A stretch of 64,000 nucleotides of DNA from Actinomadura oligospora ATCC 43269 (GCF_000518265.1 NZ_KI912412.1:124001-188000), one strand, 5' to 3'; positions 42,052 through 51,190 are shown, counted from the first letter of the stretch. A program made the numbers and translations. The notes: generated by a model from the letters alone, not told the origin.

Positions 42052-43062
42052 CCAGGCCAGGAGGTCCTCGACGGGGAGGGCGTTGACGACGCGGTCGGCG
42101 GGGATGCCGCAGCGGGCGGCGCGGTCGCAGCCGTTGGGCAGCCAGTCGAGCTGTCCGGGGGCGTGGGCGTCGGAGTCGATCGAGAACGTGCAGCCCGCCT
42201 CGACCGCGAGGCGGAGGAGGCGTTTGGGCGGGTCGAGCCGCTCCGGACGGCTGTTGATCTCGACCGCGACGTCATAGGCGGCGCAGGCGTCGAAGACCAG
42301 CCCCGCGTCGAACTCCGACTCCGGACGCAGGCCGCCGCGTCGTCCGCCCGCCTTGACGATCCGTCCGGTGGCGTGACCGAGCACGTTGACCTGCGGGTTC
42401 GCGATGGCCTTGACCATGCGCTCGGTCATCGCGACCCGCTCCATGCGCAGCTTCGAGTGGACGCTGGCGACCACCACGTCCAGGCGTTCGAGCAGGTCGG
42501 GCTCCTGATCGAGGGAGCCGTCCTCCAGGATGTCCACCTCGATGCCGGTGAGGATCCGGAACGGCGCGAGCTCGGCGTTCAGCTCCGCGACCACGTCGAG
42601 CTGGCGGCGCAGCCGCTCCGCCGACAGGCCGTTCGCGACGCTCAGCCGAGGCGAGTGGTCGGTCAGCGCCATGTACTCGTGGCCGATCGAGATCGCGGCC
42701 TCGGCCATCTCGCGGATCGGGGAACCACCGTCCGACCAGTCCGAATGCAGGTGCAGGTCGCCCTTCAGCGCGGCCCGCAGCCGTCCGGCGGCCTCGTCCA
42801 CGGGCTCGCCCTCGGTCGCCTCCAGCCGCCGCAGGTAGACCGGCGTCTCGCCGTGCAGCGCCTCGCTGATCACCAGGGCCGTCACCTTGCCGATGCCGGG
42901 CAGATCGCCGAGCGTTCCCTGCTCAGCACGGCTCTCCAGCTCGTCCGGCGGGATCCCGTCCACGAGGTCGGCGGCCTTGCGGAACGCGCGCACCCGAAAC
43001 GTCGGCTCCTGCGCACGCTCCAGCAGGAAAGCGATCCGCCGCAATGCCTCAGCAGGCTCCAT
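42034..43062 (-). CDS. PHP-domain protein, PolX C-terminal-like with HhH
   Basis: 342 residues. The N-terminal 90 residues contain a helix-hairpin-helix (LGDLPGIGKVTALVISEAL). A PHP phosphoesterase domain follows with its metal-binding motifs: GDLHLHSDWSDG, YMALTDHSPRL, LTGIEVDILEDG, VVASVHSKLRM, LGHATGRI and SIDSDAHAPGQL. The catalytic polymerase-beta part of full PolX is absent. Such stand-alone proteins are known in actinobacteria. DNA-repair exonuclease or phosphatase activity is likely but untested. The last codons lie inside the 17-bp tandem repeat. Confidence 0.88.
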   Translation of the reverse strand: MEPAEALRRIAFLLERAQEPTFRVRAFRKAADLVDGIPPDELESRAEQGTLGDLPGIGKVTALVISEALHGETPVYLRRLEATEGEPVDEAAGRLRAALKGDLHLHSDWSDGGSPIREMAEAAISIGHEYMALTDHSPRLSVANGLSAERLRRQLDVVAELNAELAPFRILTGIEVDILEDGSLDQEPDLLERLDVVVASVHSKLRMERVAMTERMVKAIANPQVNVLGHATGRIVKAGGRRGGLRPESEFDAGLVFDACAAYDVAVEINSRPERLDPPKRLLRLAVEAGCTFSIDSDAHAPGQLDWLPNGCDRAARCGIPADRVVNALPVEDLLAWSHPDR

Positions 43063-43504
43063 ACCTGGAATCTAGCCCCCGCACGCACCCCCGAATCCCA
43101 CTCGGCGCGCCCTGAGGTCTCTGCGCGCCTGGTCGCAGGTACGGGACGCCGCACGCACTGGCTCCAGCCCCACAGAGGACGGACCGCGGGGCACAGTCAG
43201 AGGGCGGCGGCGCTGGCGACCGGGTGGAGTCGGCGAGGCCGCTCAGCCGGCGCTGGCCGCCGCAGTTTGGGACGACCCGGAACTCGCCCCCACATCGAGG
43301 AGCCGCCCGCCTACGCGAGGGCGTGATCGACCGCGCCCACATTGGGCCGGACGTCACCTTCGACGGTGGGTGGGGACGAGGCCGGATGGGCGGCCTTGTC
43401 CGGGTGGGGCGGCCGGGGCTGGCTTGGCGTAGGACCTGGGTATGACGTGAGGCTGGCACTTCGGTGGCATCCGGGCCTGGCCTCGGCTTCTCTAACCTGG
43501 GGGT
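43063..43504. other. Gene-free stretch between PHP gene and two-component system
   Basis: About 440 bp between divergently oriented genes. I see no convincing coding frame or RNA gene. The right end carries the -10 of the histidine-kinase gene. Confidence 0.4.
43493..43498 (+). promoter_or_regulatory. -10 box of a probable leaderless promoter for the histidine kinase
   Basis: TAACCT ends 6 nt before the GTG at 43505. Same arrangement as at 624, 1318 and 22649. Confidence 0.45.
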
Positions 43505-44917
43505 GTGAACGATGCAGGGGAGCGGGAGGGGCCCGGACCGGCGGCGACCGCCGGTCTGCTGACGCGTCCGCTCGCCGCCGCGCTGTGGCGAGGCCGGGCC
43601 GAACCGGCCGCCGCCGACCCGCCCTGGCCGTTCATGCTGCGCTGGACGCGGTTCATCGGGGTCGGGCGGCTGCCGTTCGGCCTCGTCGCCCAGGGATTCG
43701 ATCTGTTCGTCGCCCTGATCCTGATGTTCAGCGGCATCCCGGTGATCTCGGAGCGGATGTCGGAGCACCTCCCGCTCCTGATCGACGGAAGACAGCCCCC
43801 GGCGCCGTCGCCGACCTTCCCGGCCGTCGTCCTCGGGGTGTGGCTCGCCGCGCCGCTGGCGCTGCGCCGAAGACATCCGCTGGGGGCGTGGCGGCTGGCC
43901 GCCTCCGGCCTGCTCGTGATGGGCATGCTGGTGCGTAGCGGCGACCGGCTCGTCCCGTCCGGTGTCATCGCGATCCTGTTCGTCCTCTACCTGGTGGCGG
44001 TGCGGTGCTCGCGCGAGACCACCATCGGGGTCGCGCTGGTGACCGTCCTCGGGGCCGCCCTTCTCCAGCCCCGCTCGGCGGCGGGAGCGGCGGTCCTGAT
44101 CGCGGTGCCGCTGCTGGTGGGCTTCCTCGTGCGCATGCGATGGACGTCCCGGCGCGAGCTGGAGCAGCAGGAGCGGCGGCACCGCGACGCCGAGGCCGTC
44201 CTGCTCGAGCGGCAGCGCATCGCGCGGGAGCTGCACGACGTGGTCGCCCACCACATGTCCATGATCGCCATCCAGGCGGAGGCCGCCCCCTACAAGACCC
44301 AGGACGTCCCCCAGGAGACCCGCGAAGACCTGGCCGAGATCCGCGCGACCGCGCTCGACGCGCTGAGGGAGATGCGCCGCATCCTGGGCGTCCTCCGCCA
44401 GGAGGACGGCGCGGTGACCGCACCGCAGCCGAGCCTCGAACGCCTGGACGAGTTGCTCACGGGCGCGCGCGGCACCGGGCTGGAGGTGTCCGCGAAGGTC
44501 ACCGGCGACGTCTCCGGCCTGCCGCCCGGCGTGGGCCTGACGGCGTACAGGATCGTCCAGGAGGCGCTGAGCAACGCGATGCGGCACGCGCCCGGGTCGG
44601 CCGTCGGGGTCGAGGTCGCCCGCGCGGGCGGGATACTACGGCTGAGCGTCGTCAACGGCCCCGCCGCGCCCGGCCACTCCCCCACGCCGTCGCCGCCGGG
44701 GGCGGGCCACGGCCTGGTCGGCATGCGCGAGCGGGTGGCGATGCTCGGCGGCGAGCTGTCCGCCGTGCCCATCGCCCAGGGAGGATTCGCCGTGACCGCC
44801 ACGCTGCCCGAGACCGCGCCGCCGGACACCCCGTCCGCGTACGGCTCTCCGCCGGAGAGACACCCGTCGGACGGCCTCCCGTCGGGCGGCGGGCGCCGGG
44901 GGACGTCCGCCCCATGA
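43505..44917 (+). CDS. NarL/DesK-type sensor histidine kinase
   Basis: 470 residues. The N-terminal half has about five hydrophobic segments (residues 55-210) with no large extracellular domain, so the signal is probably sensed in the membrane. HisKA_3 follows with His244 in RIARELHDVVAHHMSMIAI, then LREMRRILGVLR and a HATPase with AYRIVQEALSNAMRHAPG and GHGLVGMRERVAMLGG. The C-terminal 50 residues are Pro/Ser-rich. The stop overlaps the response-regulator ATG (ATGA). Start GTG 43505 fits a leaderless transcript. Confidence 0.93.
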   Translation: MNDAGEREGPGPAATAGLLTRPLAAALWRGRAEPAAADPPWPFMLRWTRFIGVGRLPFGLVAQGFDLFVALILMFSGIPVISERMSEHLPLLIDGRQPPAPSPTFPAVVLGVWLAAPLALRRRHPLGAWRLAASGLLVMGMLVRSGDRLVPSGVIAILFVLYLVAVRCSRETTIGVALVTVLGAALLQPRSAAGAAVLIAVPLLVGFLVRMRWTSRRELEQQERRHRDAEAVLLERQRIARELHDVVAHHMSMIAIQAEAAPYKTQDVPQETREDLAEIRATALDALREMRRILGVLRQEDGAVTAPQPSLERLDELLTGARGTGLEVSAKVTGDVSGLPPGVGLTAYRIVQEALSNAMRHAPGSAVGVEVARAGGILRLSVVNGPAAPGHSPTPSPPGAGHGLVGMRERVAMLGGELSAVPIAQGGFAVTATLPETAPPDTPSAYGSPPERHPSDGLPSGGGRRGTSAP

Positions 44918-45579
44918 CGATCCGGGTGATGATCGCCGACGACCAGGGCATGGTGCGGACCGGCTTCGGCGTGCTGCTCAACGCCCAGCCCGACATCGAG
45001 GTCGTCGGCGAGGCGGAGAACGGCGAGCGGGCCCTGCTGGTGGCCGAGTCGCTCCGCCCCGACGTGGTGCTGATGGACGTCCGGATGCCGGTGATGGACG
45101 GTCTGGAGGCGACCCGCCGGATGCTCGCGTCCGGCCCTGACGGCGTGCCGAAGGTGCTCATGCTCACCACCTTCGACCTGGACGACTACGTCTACGAGGC
45201 GCTGCGGGCGGGCGCCTCCGGCTTCCTGCTGAAGGACGCCTCGGCGAACGAGCTGGCCGAGGCGGTCCGGGTCGTCGCGGCGGGCGACGCCCTGCTGTCG
45301 CCGTCCATCACCAGGCGGCTGATCTCGGAGTTCGCCCGGCTCGGCGCCCCGCGCGGACCGTCCAGGTCCCGCCTGGACGAGCTGACCGACCGCGAGACCG
45401 AGGTGCTGGCCCTGGTCGCCCGGGGCCTGTCCAACGCCGAGATCGCCGCCGAACTGGTCGTCGCCGAGCAGACCGTGAAGACGCACTTCGGCCGCATCCT
45501 CGCCAAACTCGGCCTGCGCGACCGCGCCCAGGCGATCGTCTACGCCTACGAGGTCGGCCTGGTCCGCCCGGGCGAGTGA
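44914..45579 (+). CDS. NarL/LuxR-family response regulator
   Basis: 221 residues. Receiver domain IRVMIADDQGMVRTGFGVLL with phospho-acceptor Asp55 in VVLMDVRMPVMDG, plus MLTTFDLDDYVYEAL and GASGFLLKDAS. The C-terminal LuxR helix-turn-helix is LTDRETEVLALVARGLSNAE followed by VAEQTVKTHFGRILAKLGL. Translationally coupled to the kinase. The perfect inverted repeat at 45753-45780 ahead of the next gene is a plausible binding site. Confidence 0.95.
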   Translation: MTIRVMIADDQGMVRTGFGVLLNAQPDIEVVGEAENGERALLVAESLRPDVVLMDVRMPVMDGLEATRRMLASGPDGVPKVLMLTTFDLDDYVYEALRAGASGFLLKDASANELAEAVRVVAAGDALLSPSITRRLISEFARLGAPRGPSRSRLDELTDRETEVLALVARGLSNAEIAAELVVAEQTVKTHFGRILAKLGLRDRAQAIVYAYEVGLVRPGE

Positions 45580-45752
45580 CTCCGCCACCGGCTGAGCGGC
45601 GAAACGGCACCGCGCCCGCGGACGGGAACCGGCTCACCCCGTTCACCCGTGCCTGAGTTTCGGTCGACCGAGTACGACGCGTAGTACCCCGGTGGTACGC
45701 GGGAAGACGGCACCGCCGGTTGATCCCCGTTACCGGCGCCGGTTCCTACCTT

Positions 45753-45780
45753 CCTGATCAGTGGTGAAGCACTGATCAGG
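45753..45780. promoter_or_regulatory. Perfect 11-bp inverted repeat (operator or RNA hairpin)
   Basis: CCTGATCAGTG-GTGAAG-CACTGATCAGG. It immediately abuts the Shine-Dalgarno (GGAGGGA) of the DUF1023 gene. As DNA it could bind the adjacent response regulator or another dimer. As RNA it would form a stable hairpin next to the ribosome site. A 12-bp palindrome ACCGGCGCCGGT lies just upstream (45732-45743). Confidence 0.65.
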
Positions 45781-45793
45781 AGGGATCTCGAGG

Positions 45794-46744
45794 ATGCGGA
45801 TCATCGGACGCCGGAGCGCCGCGGCCGTCGCCGTGCTGGCCGTGGCGGGCTCGACCGCGGCGGCCGGACGCGTCCCCGATCCGTACGCCGCGCCCGGGCC
45901 GCTGCCGGTTCTGTCTGCCGGAACGCTGTCCGCGCGGTACGCGGCCGTGCACGACGAGATCGAGACCGCCCACGCCACCGCCCAGCGCACGCATGACGGG
46001 GGCCGCGAGCAGGCGCTGGCGGGCTTCCTGTCGCCAGGCCGCGCGTTCCTGTCCTTCGACGCGCGCGGGTCGGGCCGGGCCGTCGAGGTGACCGGCGACC
46101 TGGCGCACGCCGACCGGGTCGCGATCGTCGTGCCCGGCGCGGACGGGCGGCTGACCAACTTCGACTCCTGGAAGTGGGCGGGCGGTGGCGCACGGTCCCT
46201 GGCCGACCAGGCGCGCCGGGAGGCCCCCGGCACCCGGCTGGCGGTGATCGCCTGGCTCGGCTACGCCTCACCCTCCACGCTCAGCACCGGCGTCCTCACC
46301 GACGACGGCGCCCGCACGGCCGCCACCGCCCTGCGCACCCTGGTCACGGACGTCCACCGCCTCAACGGCCGCGCCGGGATGGCCCTGCTCTGCCACAGCT
46401 ACGGCTCGGTCGTCTGCGGCCGGGCGGGCGAGGCCGGGCCGCTGCCGGTGGACGAGGTCGCGCTCTTCGGCAGCCCCGGCACCACGGCGAACTCCGCGCG
46501 GCGGATCTTCCCGTCGGCCCGGGTGTGGGCGGGCCGCTCCTCGGGTGACTGGATGCGGTTCGTCCCCCACGTCCGGCTGCTCGGGATCGGCTTCGGCCGC
46601 GACCCCCTGTCGTCCGCGTTCGGCGCCCGCCGCTTCGCCGCAGGGGGCGGCCCGCACAGCGCCTACCTCAAGCCCGGTTCGACCCCGCTGGCCAACCTCA
46701 CCCGCATCGCCCTGCGCAGGGAGGCGGAGGTGACCCGTGGCTGA
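45794..46744 (+). CDS. Secreted DUF1023 alpha/beta hydrolase (first paralogue)
   Basis: 316 residues. Signal-like N-terminus RRSAAAVAVLAVAGSTAAAG. DUF1023 features: FLSFDARGSGRAVEVTGDL, VAIVVPGADGRLTNF, VIAWLGYASPS, nucleophile elbow ALLCHSYGSVVCG and FGSPGTTANSA. Cys precedes His-Ser in the elbow (C-H-S-Y-G). Probably exported or lipid-facing hydrolase. Its last 8 nt overlap the acyltransferase gene, so the two are coupled. A paralogue follows at 48270. Confidence 0.85.
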   Translation: MRIIGRRSAAAVAVLAVAGSTAAAGRVPDPYAAPGPLPVLSAGTLSARYAAVHDEIETAHATAQRTHDGGREQALAGFLSPGRAFLSFDARGSGRAVEVTGDLAHADRVAIVVPGADGRLTNFDSWKWAGGGARSLADQARREAPGTRLAVIAWLGYASPSTLSTGVLTDDGARTAATALRTLVTDVHRLNGRAGMALLCHSYGSVVCGRAGEAGPLPVDEVALFGSPGTTANSARRIFPSARVWAGRSSGDWMRFVPHVRLLGIGFGRDPLSSAFGARRFAAGGGPHSAYLKPGSTPLANLTRIALRREAEVTRG

Positions 46745-48245
46745 ACAGCCCGCGCTCCCCGCCTGGCACGCCGAGCGCTACCGCCGCCTGTCCGAGGACA
46801 GGCCGGGCCTGGTCACGCTGATCGAGGCGACCACCCCCGACTCCCGCGACCGCGCCGTGGACGCCCTCCGCGCCCTCGCCATCCTCGGCGTCGTCCTCGG
46901 TCACTGGCTGGTCACCGCCCTGGTCGACACCGGCGGCACCCTCCACACGGCCAGCCCCCTGGCCTCCATGCCGGCCCTCACCCCGATCACCTGGCTCTTC
47001 CAGACCCTCGCGATCTTCTTCCTCGTCGGAGGCCACACCGCCGCCCGCAGCTACACCGGCTCCCTCACCCGCACCGTCGACGGATATGAAGCCCGCGGGC
47101 GAAGGAGCGGCGTGTACCGGGCGTGGTTCGGCCGGCGGCTCGTCCGGCTGGTGATGCCCGTGCCCGTGCTGCTGGCGGTGTGGGCGGCGGCGGTGCCCCT
47201 GATGATCCTGGCCGGGTACCCGCGCGAGACGATCTTCGCGCTGATCAATCTCGTCCTGGACCCGCTGTGGTTCCTGCTGGTGTTCATCGGGCTCACCGCG
47301 CTCACCCCGGTCATCGTGAGGGCCGTCGGCCGGTGGGGCGCGTGGAGCGCGGCGGTTCCGGTCGCGATCACGGCGACGGTCGATCTGGCCCGGTTCGCCC
47401 TGGACGCGCCCCAATGGATCGCCTGGATCACCGTCGCGTCCGCGTGGCTCGTCCCCTTCACGCTGGGAGCGGCTTGGGCGCAGGGCTCCTTCGGCTCCCG
47501 CCACACGGGTTCCGCTCCGTCCTCCACCCACCACCACCGCCACCGCCTCACGCCCCGAGCCTTCAGGTCTCACCCCGATACCCGGCTCGAGGGCGGGCGT
47601 GTCGCGTCCGGCCGCCACGCCGAGGAGCGATCGCATCGTCGTCCGGTCCTTGCCCCTGAGCGGCGAAGGCCGACGGGTTGGCTCCGCGAACATCGGGCGG
47701 CGTTGGGGTTGCTGATCGGCGGAGGTGTGGCGACAGTCGCACTCATCGTGTTCGGCGGATATCCGGCGAGCATGGTCGGGGTGCCGGGGCAGGCGGTCTC
47801 GAACCTGTCGCCGCCGACGCTCGCCTCCGTGGCGTTCGGGCTCGCTCAATGTGGCGGAGCGCTTCTCCTGCGCGGGCCGCTGACCCGCCTGATGCGGCGT
47901 CCGGTGCTGTGGGCGGGGACCGCCCTGCTGAATCTCTCGGCGATGACCGTCTTCCTCTGGCACCAATCGGCGCTGATGGGCGTTTCAGCTCTTGTGACCA
48001 GGATCACGGGTACGGTTCCAGGGTTGCTCGACGCACCTGACCGTCCCGGGTGGGTCGCCCACCGGCTGACCTGGATCCCCGTGTTCGCCGCCGTCCTGGC
48101 GGGGCTGTGGTCTCTGGCACACCGGCTCGAACGGCGCATCCGAGCCCAACCGATGAGCCGTCCGGCACATCTCACCAAGAAAGCGGACGACCCGGAGGGG
48201 GCGTTCGGAACACGCAGGACGACCACCGGATGCGCCGAGCATTGA
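46737..48245 (+). CDS. Acyltransferase-3-like integral membrane protein
   Basis: 502 residues from GTG 46737, about ten hydrophobic helices. RDRAVDALRALAILGVVLGHWLV is the first helix of acyltransferase-3 proteins with the Arg and His, and FFLVGGHTAARSY is the next conserved block. Between helices (residues about 255-330) lies a hydrophilic, His/Arg-rich loop that is not conserved. These proteins transfer acyl groups to extracellular sugars or lipids. Its place between two exported hydrolases suggests joint modification and removal of an acyl group. Confidence 0.85.
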   Translation: MAEQPALPAWHAERYRRLSEDRPGLVTLIEATTPDSRDRAVDALRALAILGVVLGHWLVTALVDTGGTLHTASPLASMPALTPITWLFQTLAIFFLVGGHTAARSYTGSLTRTVDGYEARGRRSGVYRAWFGRRLVRLVMPVPVLLAVWAAAVPLMILAGYPRETIFALINLVLDPLWFLLVFIGLTALTPVIVRAVGRWGAWSAAVPVAITATVDLARFALDAPQWIAWITVASAWLVPFTLGAAWAQGSFGSRHTGSAPSSTHHHRHRLTPRAFRSHPDTRLEGGRVASGRHAEERSHRRPVLAPERRRPTGWLREHRAALGLLIGGGVATVALIVFGGYPASMVGVPGQAVSNLSPPTLASVAFGLAQCGGALLLRGPLTRLMRRPVLWAGTALLNLSAMTVFLWHQSALMGVSALVTRITGTVPGLLDAPDRPGWVAHRLTWIPVFAAVLAGLWSLAHRLERRIRAQPMSRPAHLTKKADDPEGAFGTRRTTTGCAEH

Positions 48246-48257
48246 CCGGCATCCGGT
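48225..48257 (+). other. 9-bp hairpin between acyltransferase and second DUF1023 gene
   Basis: ACCGGATGC-N15-GCATCCGGT, perfect arms. It spans the acyltransferase stop codon (48243-48245) and ends 12 nt before the next ATG. It may reduce read-through or control translation of the second hydrolase. Confidence 0.4.
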
Positions 48258-48269
48258 AGAAAGGCCGCC

Positions 48270-49334
48270 ATGCCGCAGTCTTCCGAGACGCCGCACTCTT
48301 CCCATGAGCAGTCCGCCGGCGGCACCACGGCCGGACGCCCCCACCGCCGCAGGCACCCACTGCGGCGGCTGGCCGCCTGCGCCGTCCTCGCGGCCGGCGT
48401 CCTGCTCACCACGGCCGGAACCGGACACGCCGATCCCTACGCCAAGCCGGGTCCCGTCCCGATGCTGTCGCCGGGCACGCTCGACGCCCGCTACGCGGCC
48501 GAACGGCTGACGATCGAGAAGGCCCTGAAGACGGCGCGCGACGTCGGCGACACCGACCGGGCCCGCGCCCTCACGGCCTTCCTCCGCCCCGACCGGCGCT
48601 TCCTCTCGGTGGATCCGCGCGGTCGCGGCCAGGCCGTCGAGGTCGTCGGAGATCTCGCGCACGCCCGCCGCGTCGCGCTCCTGGTCCCCGGCGCCGACTC
48701 CACGATCTCGGGCTTCGACGTCCGCGCCGGACGCGCCTGGGCGTCCCCCGGCGGCGGCGCCCGCGCCGTCTACGACGAGGCACGCCGCGTCTCCCCCGGC
48801 GGGGATCTCGCGGTCGTCGCCTGGCTCGGCTACGCCGCTCCCAGGACGTTCAGCAGCGACATCCTCACCGACACGCGCGCCGAGCGCGGCGCGCGCGAAC
48901 TGCGCCAGTTCCTCGTCGGCATGCACCGGGCCAACCCGTCCGCCCAGGTGAGCCTGCTCTGCCACAGCTACGGCTCGGTCGTCTGCGGGCGCGCCGCCAT
49001 GGAGGGCAAGGGCCCCGGCGGCCCCGCCTGGCGGAAGGTCTCCGACATCGCCCTGTTCGGCAGCCCCGGCACCACCGCCTGGACCGCCGCCGCCCTCGGC
49101 ACCACCGCCCGCGTCTGGGCCGGACGCGGCGCCACCGACTGGATGGAGGACGTCCCCCACGTCCGCATCTTCGGCCTCGGCCTCGGCCCCGACCCGGTCT
49201 CCCGCAACTTCGGCGCCCGCGTCTTCCAGGCCGGCCGCGCCGGCCACAGCGACTACCTGGCCCCGAACTCCCCGTCCCTGCGCAACCTGACCTACATAGC
49301 CCTGGGCCGCCCCGCGGACGTCACCCGAACCTGA
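48270..49334 (+). CDS. Secreted DUF1023 alpha/beta hydrolase (second paralogue)
   Basis: 354 residues. A longer basic N-terminus (HRRRHPLRRLAACAVLAAGVLLTTAGTGHA) forms a signal peptide. The rest matches the first paralogue block by block: FLSVDPRGRGQAVEVVGDL, VALLVPGADSTISGF, VVAWLGYAAPR, SLLCHSYGSVVCG, FGSPGTTAWTA and VPHVRIFGLGLG. The two flank an acyltransferase, so the group probably arose by local duplication. Substrate unknown. Confidence 0.85.
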   Translation: MPQSSETPHSSHEQSAGGTTAGRPHRRRHPLRRLAACAVLAAGVLLTTAGTGHADPYAKPGPVPMLSPGTLDARYAAERLTIEKALKTARDVGDTDRARALTAFLRPDRRFLSVDPRGRGQAVEVVGDLAHARRVALLVPGADSTISGFDVRAGRAWASPGGGARAVYDEARRVSPGGDLAVVAWLGYAAPRTFSSDILTDTRAERGARELRQFLVGMHRANPSAQVSLLCHSYGSVVCGRAAMEGKGPGGPAWRKVSDIALFGSPGTTAWTAAALGTTARVWAGRGATDWMEDVPHVRIFGLGLGPDPVSRNFGARVFQAGRAGHSDYLAPNSPSLRNLTYIALGRPADVTRT

Positions 49335-49967
49335 CCCGGCCGCCCGCCACTCCACCAAGCCCCCGAGCAGCCCGGCCCGGCTCCGCCCTCAAGCCTCCCT
49401 GCCCTCCACCGCTCCCCCTCCGCACCCGGCCCCCGCCTTCCCAACGAGTTCCAGCCCCTCCACAATCTGCCCAATCAGTTTGTTCCGGCCGATCAAGCAG
49501 CCAGGGGACCGCCCTGAACCGCCTGGGGACCGCCCTGAAACAGGCTGCTGGGACCGCGTGAACAGGCTGAAGAACCGCCCCTGAAATAGCTGGGGACCGC
49601 GCGAAAACCGCCGGGGACCGTCCCGGACCGCCTGGATCAGCTGCCTGCTACGCCAGCCTCGCCCAGCCATGCCACGCCAGGCATGCCCGGCCATGCCACG
49701 CTGACCTCGCCCAGCCATGCCACGCTGACCGTGCCCACCAAACGGACTTCGCTTGGGCCGGTTGACCGTCCTCCCTCACCCACCTCCGCTCGAGCAGAAC
49801 CACCTCACCGCGCTCCCGGACTCCCGCGAAGCGGCGGAGGAAGACCGTCCGGACGACTGGGATTCGGGCTGGCCCCAGAGGGTTACTCGGCAGTAGGGGG
49901 GTTGCCGGGAGGTTCGGGTGTGGGTGGCGAGGCCGATTCATCACGTTCGAGGTGGCACTCTGGACAC
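49335..49967. repeat. Gene-free stretch with degenerate short repeats
   Basis: About 630 bp without a convincing gene. At 49500-49620 a CTGGGGACCGCCCTGAAC-like unit recurs at 21-25-bp intervals in decaying form. At 49657-49677 and 49705-49725 the 21-bp sequence CCTCGCCCAGCCATGCCACGC occurs twice. The right end is the upstream region of the FasR-like gene. Confidence 0.55.
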
Positions 49968-51149
49968 GTGGACAGCACCAGCGACGCGGCGCTCCGCGAG
50001 CAGACCACCAAGCGCCTGGAGAAGGCGATGGGGACGTTCGGCACGGCGGCGCTCGCCAGTATGGAGGAGCAGCTTCCCTGGTTCCGGCGGATGCCGGCCG
50101 ACCAGCGGTCGTGGATCGGGCTGGTCGCGCAGGCCGGGATCGCGGCGTTCGTGGAGTGGTTCGGCAGCGGCGAGTCGGCCAAGCCCGCCATCGCCGCGGA
50201 GGTGTTCGGCACCGCGCCCCGGGAGCTGATGCGGTCGATCAAGCTGCGGCACACCATCGACATGGTCCGGGTGATCATCGACGTGGTGGAGACCCGGCTG
50301 GAGGAGCTGGCCGCGCCCGGCGGGGAGGCGCAGCTCCGCGAGGCGATCCTGCGCTACACGCGGGACGTGGCGTTCGGCGCCGCGCAGGTGTACGCGCAGG
50401 CCGCCGAGACGCGCGCGGCGTGGGACGCCCGGCTGGAGGCCCTGGTCGTCAACGCCGTCCTGCGCGGCGAGGTGGACGACGGGATGCACTCGTGGGCCGC
50501 CGCGCTCGGCTGGACGGCCAAGCCGGTCACGGTGATCGCGGGCTTCACCCCGGAGGACGAGGAGCCCGAGGTCACCATCGACCAGATGCAGCTGGCCGCG
50601 CGCCGCGCCCGGGTGGACGCGCTGGCGGGCGTCCAGGGCACCCGGGTGGTCGTGGTCGTCGGCGGCACCGAGGACGCCCTCGCCGCGGCCCGGCACATCG
50701 CCGCCAAGTGCGGTCCCGGCCCGGTCGTCGTCGGCCCGACCGTCGGTGATCTCTACGACTCGCCGCTGTCCGCCCGGTCCGCGCTCGCGGGGCTGCGCGC
50801 CGCCGCCGGCTGGCCGGACGCGCCCCGCCCCGTCCCGTCGGACGAGCTGCTCGCCGAGCGCGCCCTCGACGGCGACGACGTCGCCCGCCGCCACCTGGTC
50901 GATCATGTCTACGACCCGATGTGCGACGCGGGCGCGCCGCTCCTCGACACCCTGACGACGTACCTGGAGCAGGGATCCTCGCTGGAGGCGACCGCCCGGC
51001 TCCTCTTCGTCCACCCGAACACCGTCCGGTACCGGCTGCGCCGCGTCACCGAGCTGACCGGCCTGGCGCCGACCGACGGGCGCAACGCCTTCACGCTCCG
51101 CATCGCCCTCGCCCTCGGCCGGTTCTCCCGCCGCCCCGCCCGTTCCTGA
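49968..51149 (+). CDS. fasR: FasR-like PucR-family transcriptional regulator
   Basis: 393 residues from GTG 49968. The N-terminal half (about 1-150) is a helical domain with ASMEEQLPWFRRMPADQRSWIGLVAQAG. The middle is a GGDEF-like fold remnant (VTVIAGF, VVVVVGGTEDALAAA). The C-terminus is the PucR helix-turn-helix: LLDTLTTYLEQGSSLEATA then LFVHPNTVRYRLRRV. A protein of this type (S. coelicolor SCO2386, FasR) lies directly upstream of fabD-fabH-acpP-fabF and activates them. The same order here supports the name. It may sense long-chain acyl groups; I infer this only from context. Confidence 0.9.
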   Translation: MDSTSDAALREQTTKRLEKAMGTFGTAALASMEEQLPWFRRMPADQRSWIGLVAQAGIAAFVEWFGSGESAKPAIAAEVFGTAPRELMRSIKLRHTIDMVRVIIDVVETRLEELAAPGGEAQLREAILRYTRDVAFGAAQVYAQAAETRAAWDARLEALVVNAVLRGEVDDGMHSWAAALGWTAKPVTVIAGFTPEDEEPEVTIDQMQLAARRARVDALAGVQGTRVVVVVGGTEDALAAARHIAAKCGPGPVVVGPTVGDLYDSPLSARSALAGLRAAAGWPDAPRPVPSDELLAERALDGDDVARRHLVDHVYDPMCDAGAPLLDTLTTYLEQGSSLEATARLLFVHPNTVRYRLRRVTELTGLAPTDGRNAFTLRIALALGRFSRRPARS

Positions 51150-51190
51150 CCGCACGACGGCCCGGCGGGCGGTGTGTCCGGGTTCGGGGG

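Noticed and set aside
49389..49944. Open minus-strand frames before the FasR-like gene
   Set aside because: They are repeat-derived (AWRGMAGRG-like) and have no recognisable domain or start signal.
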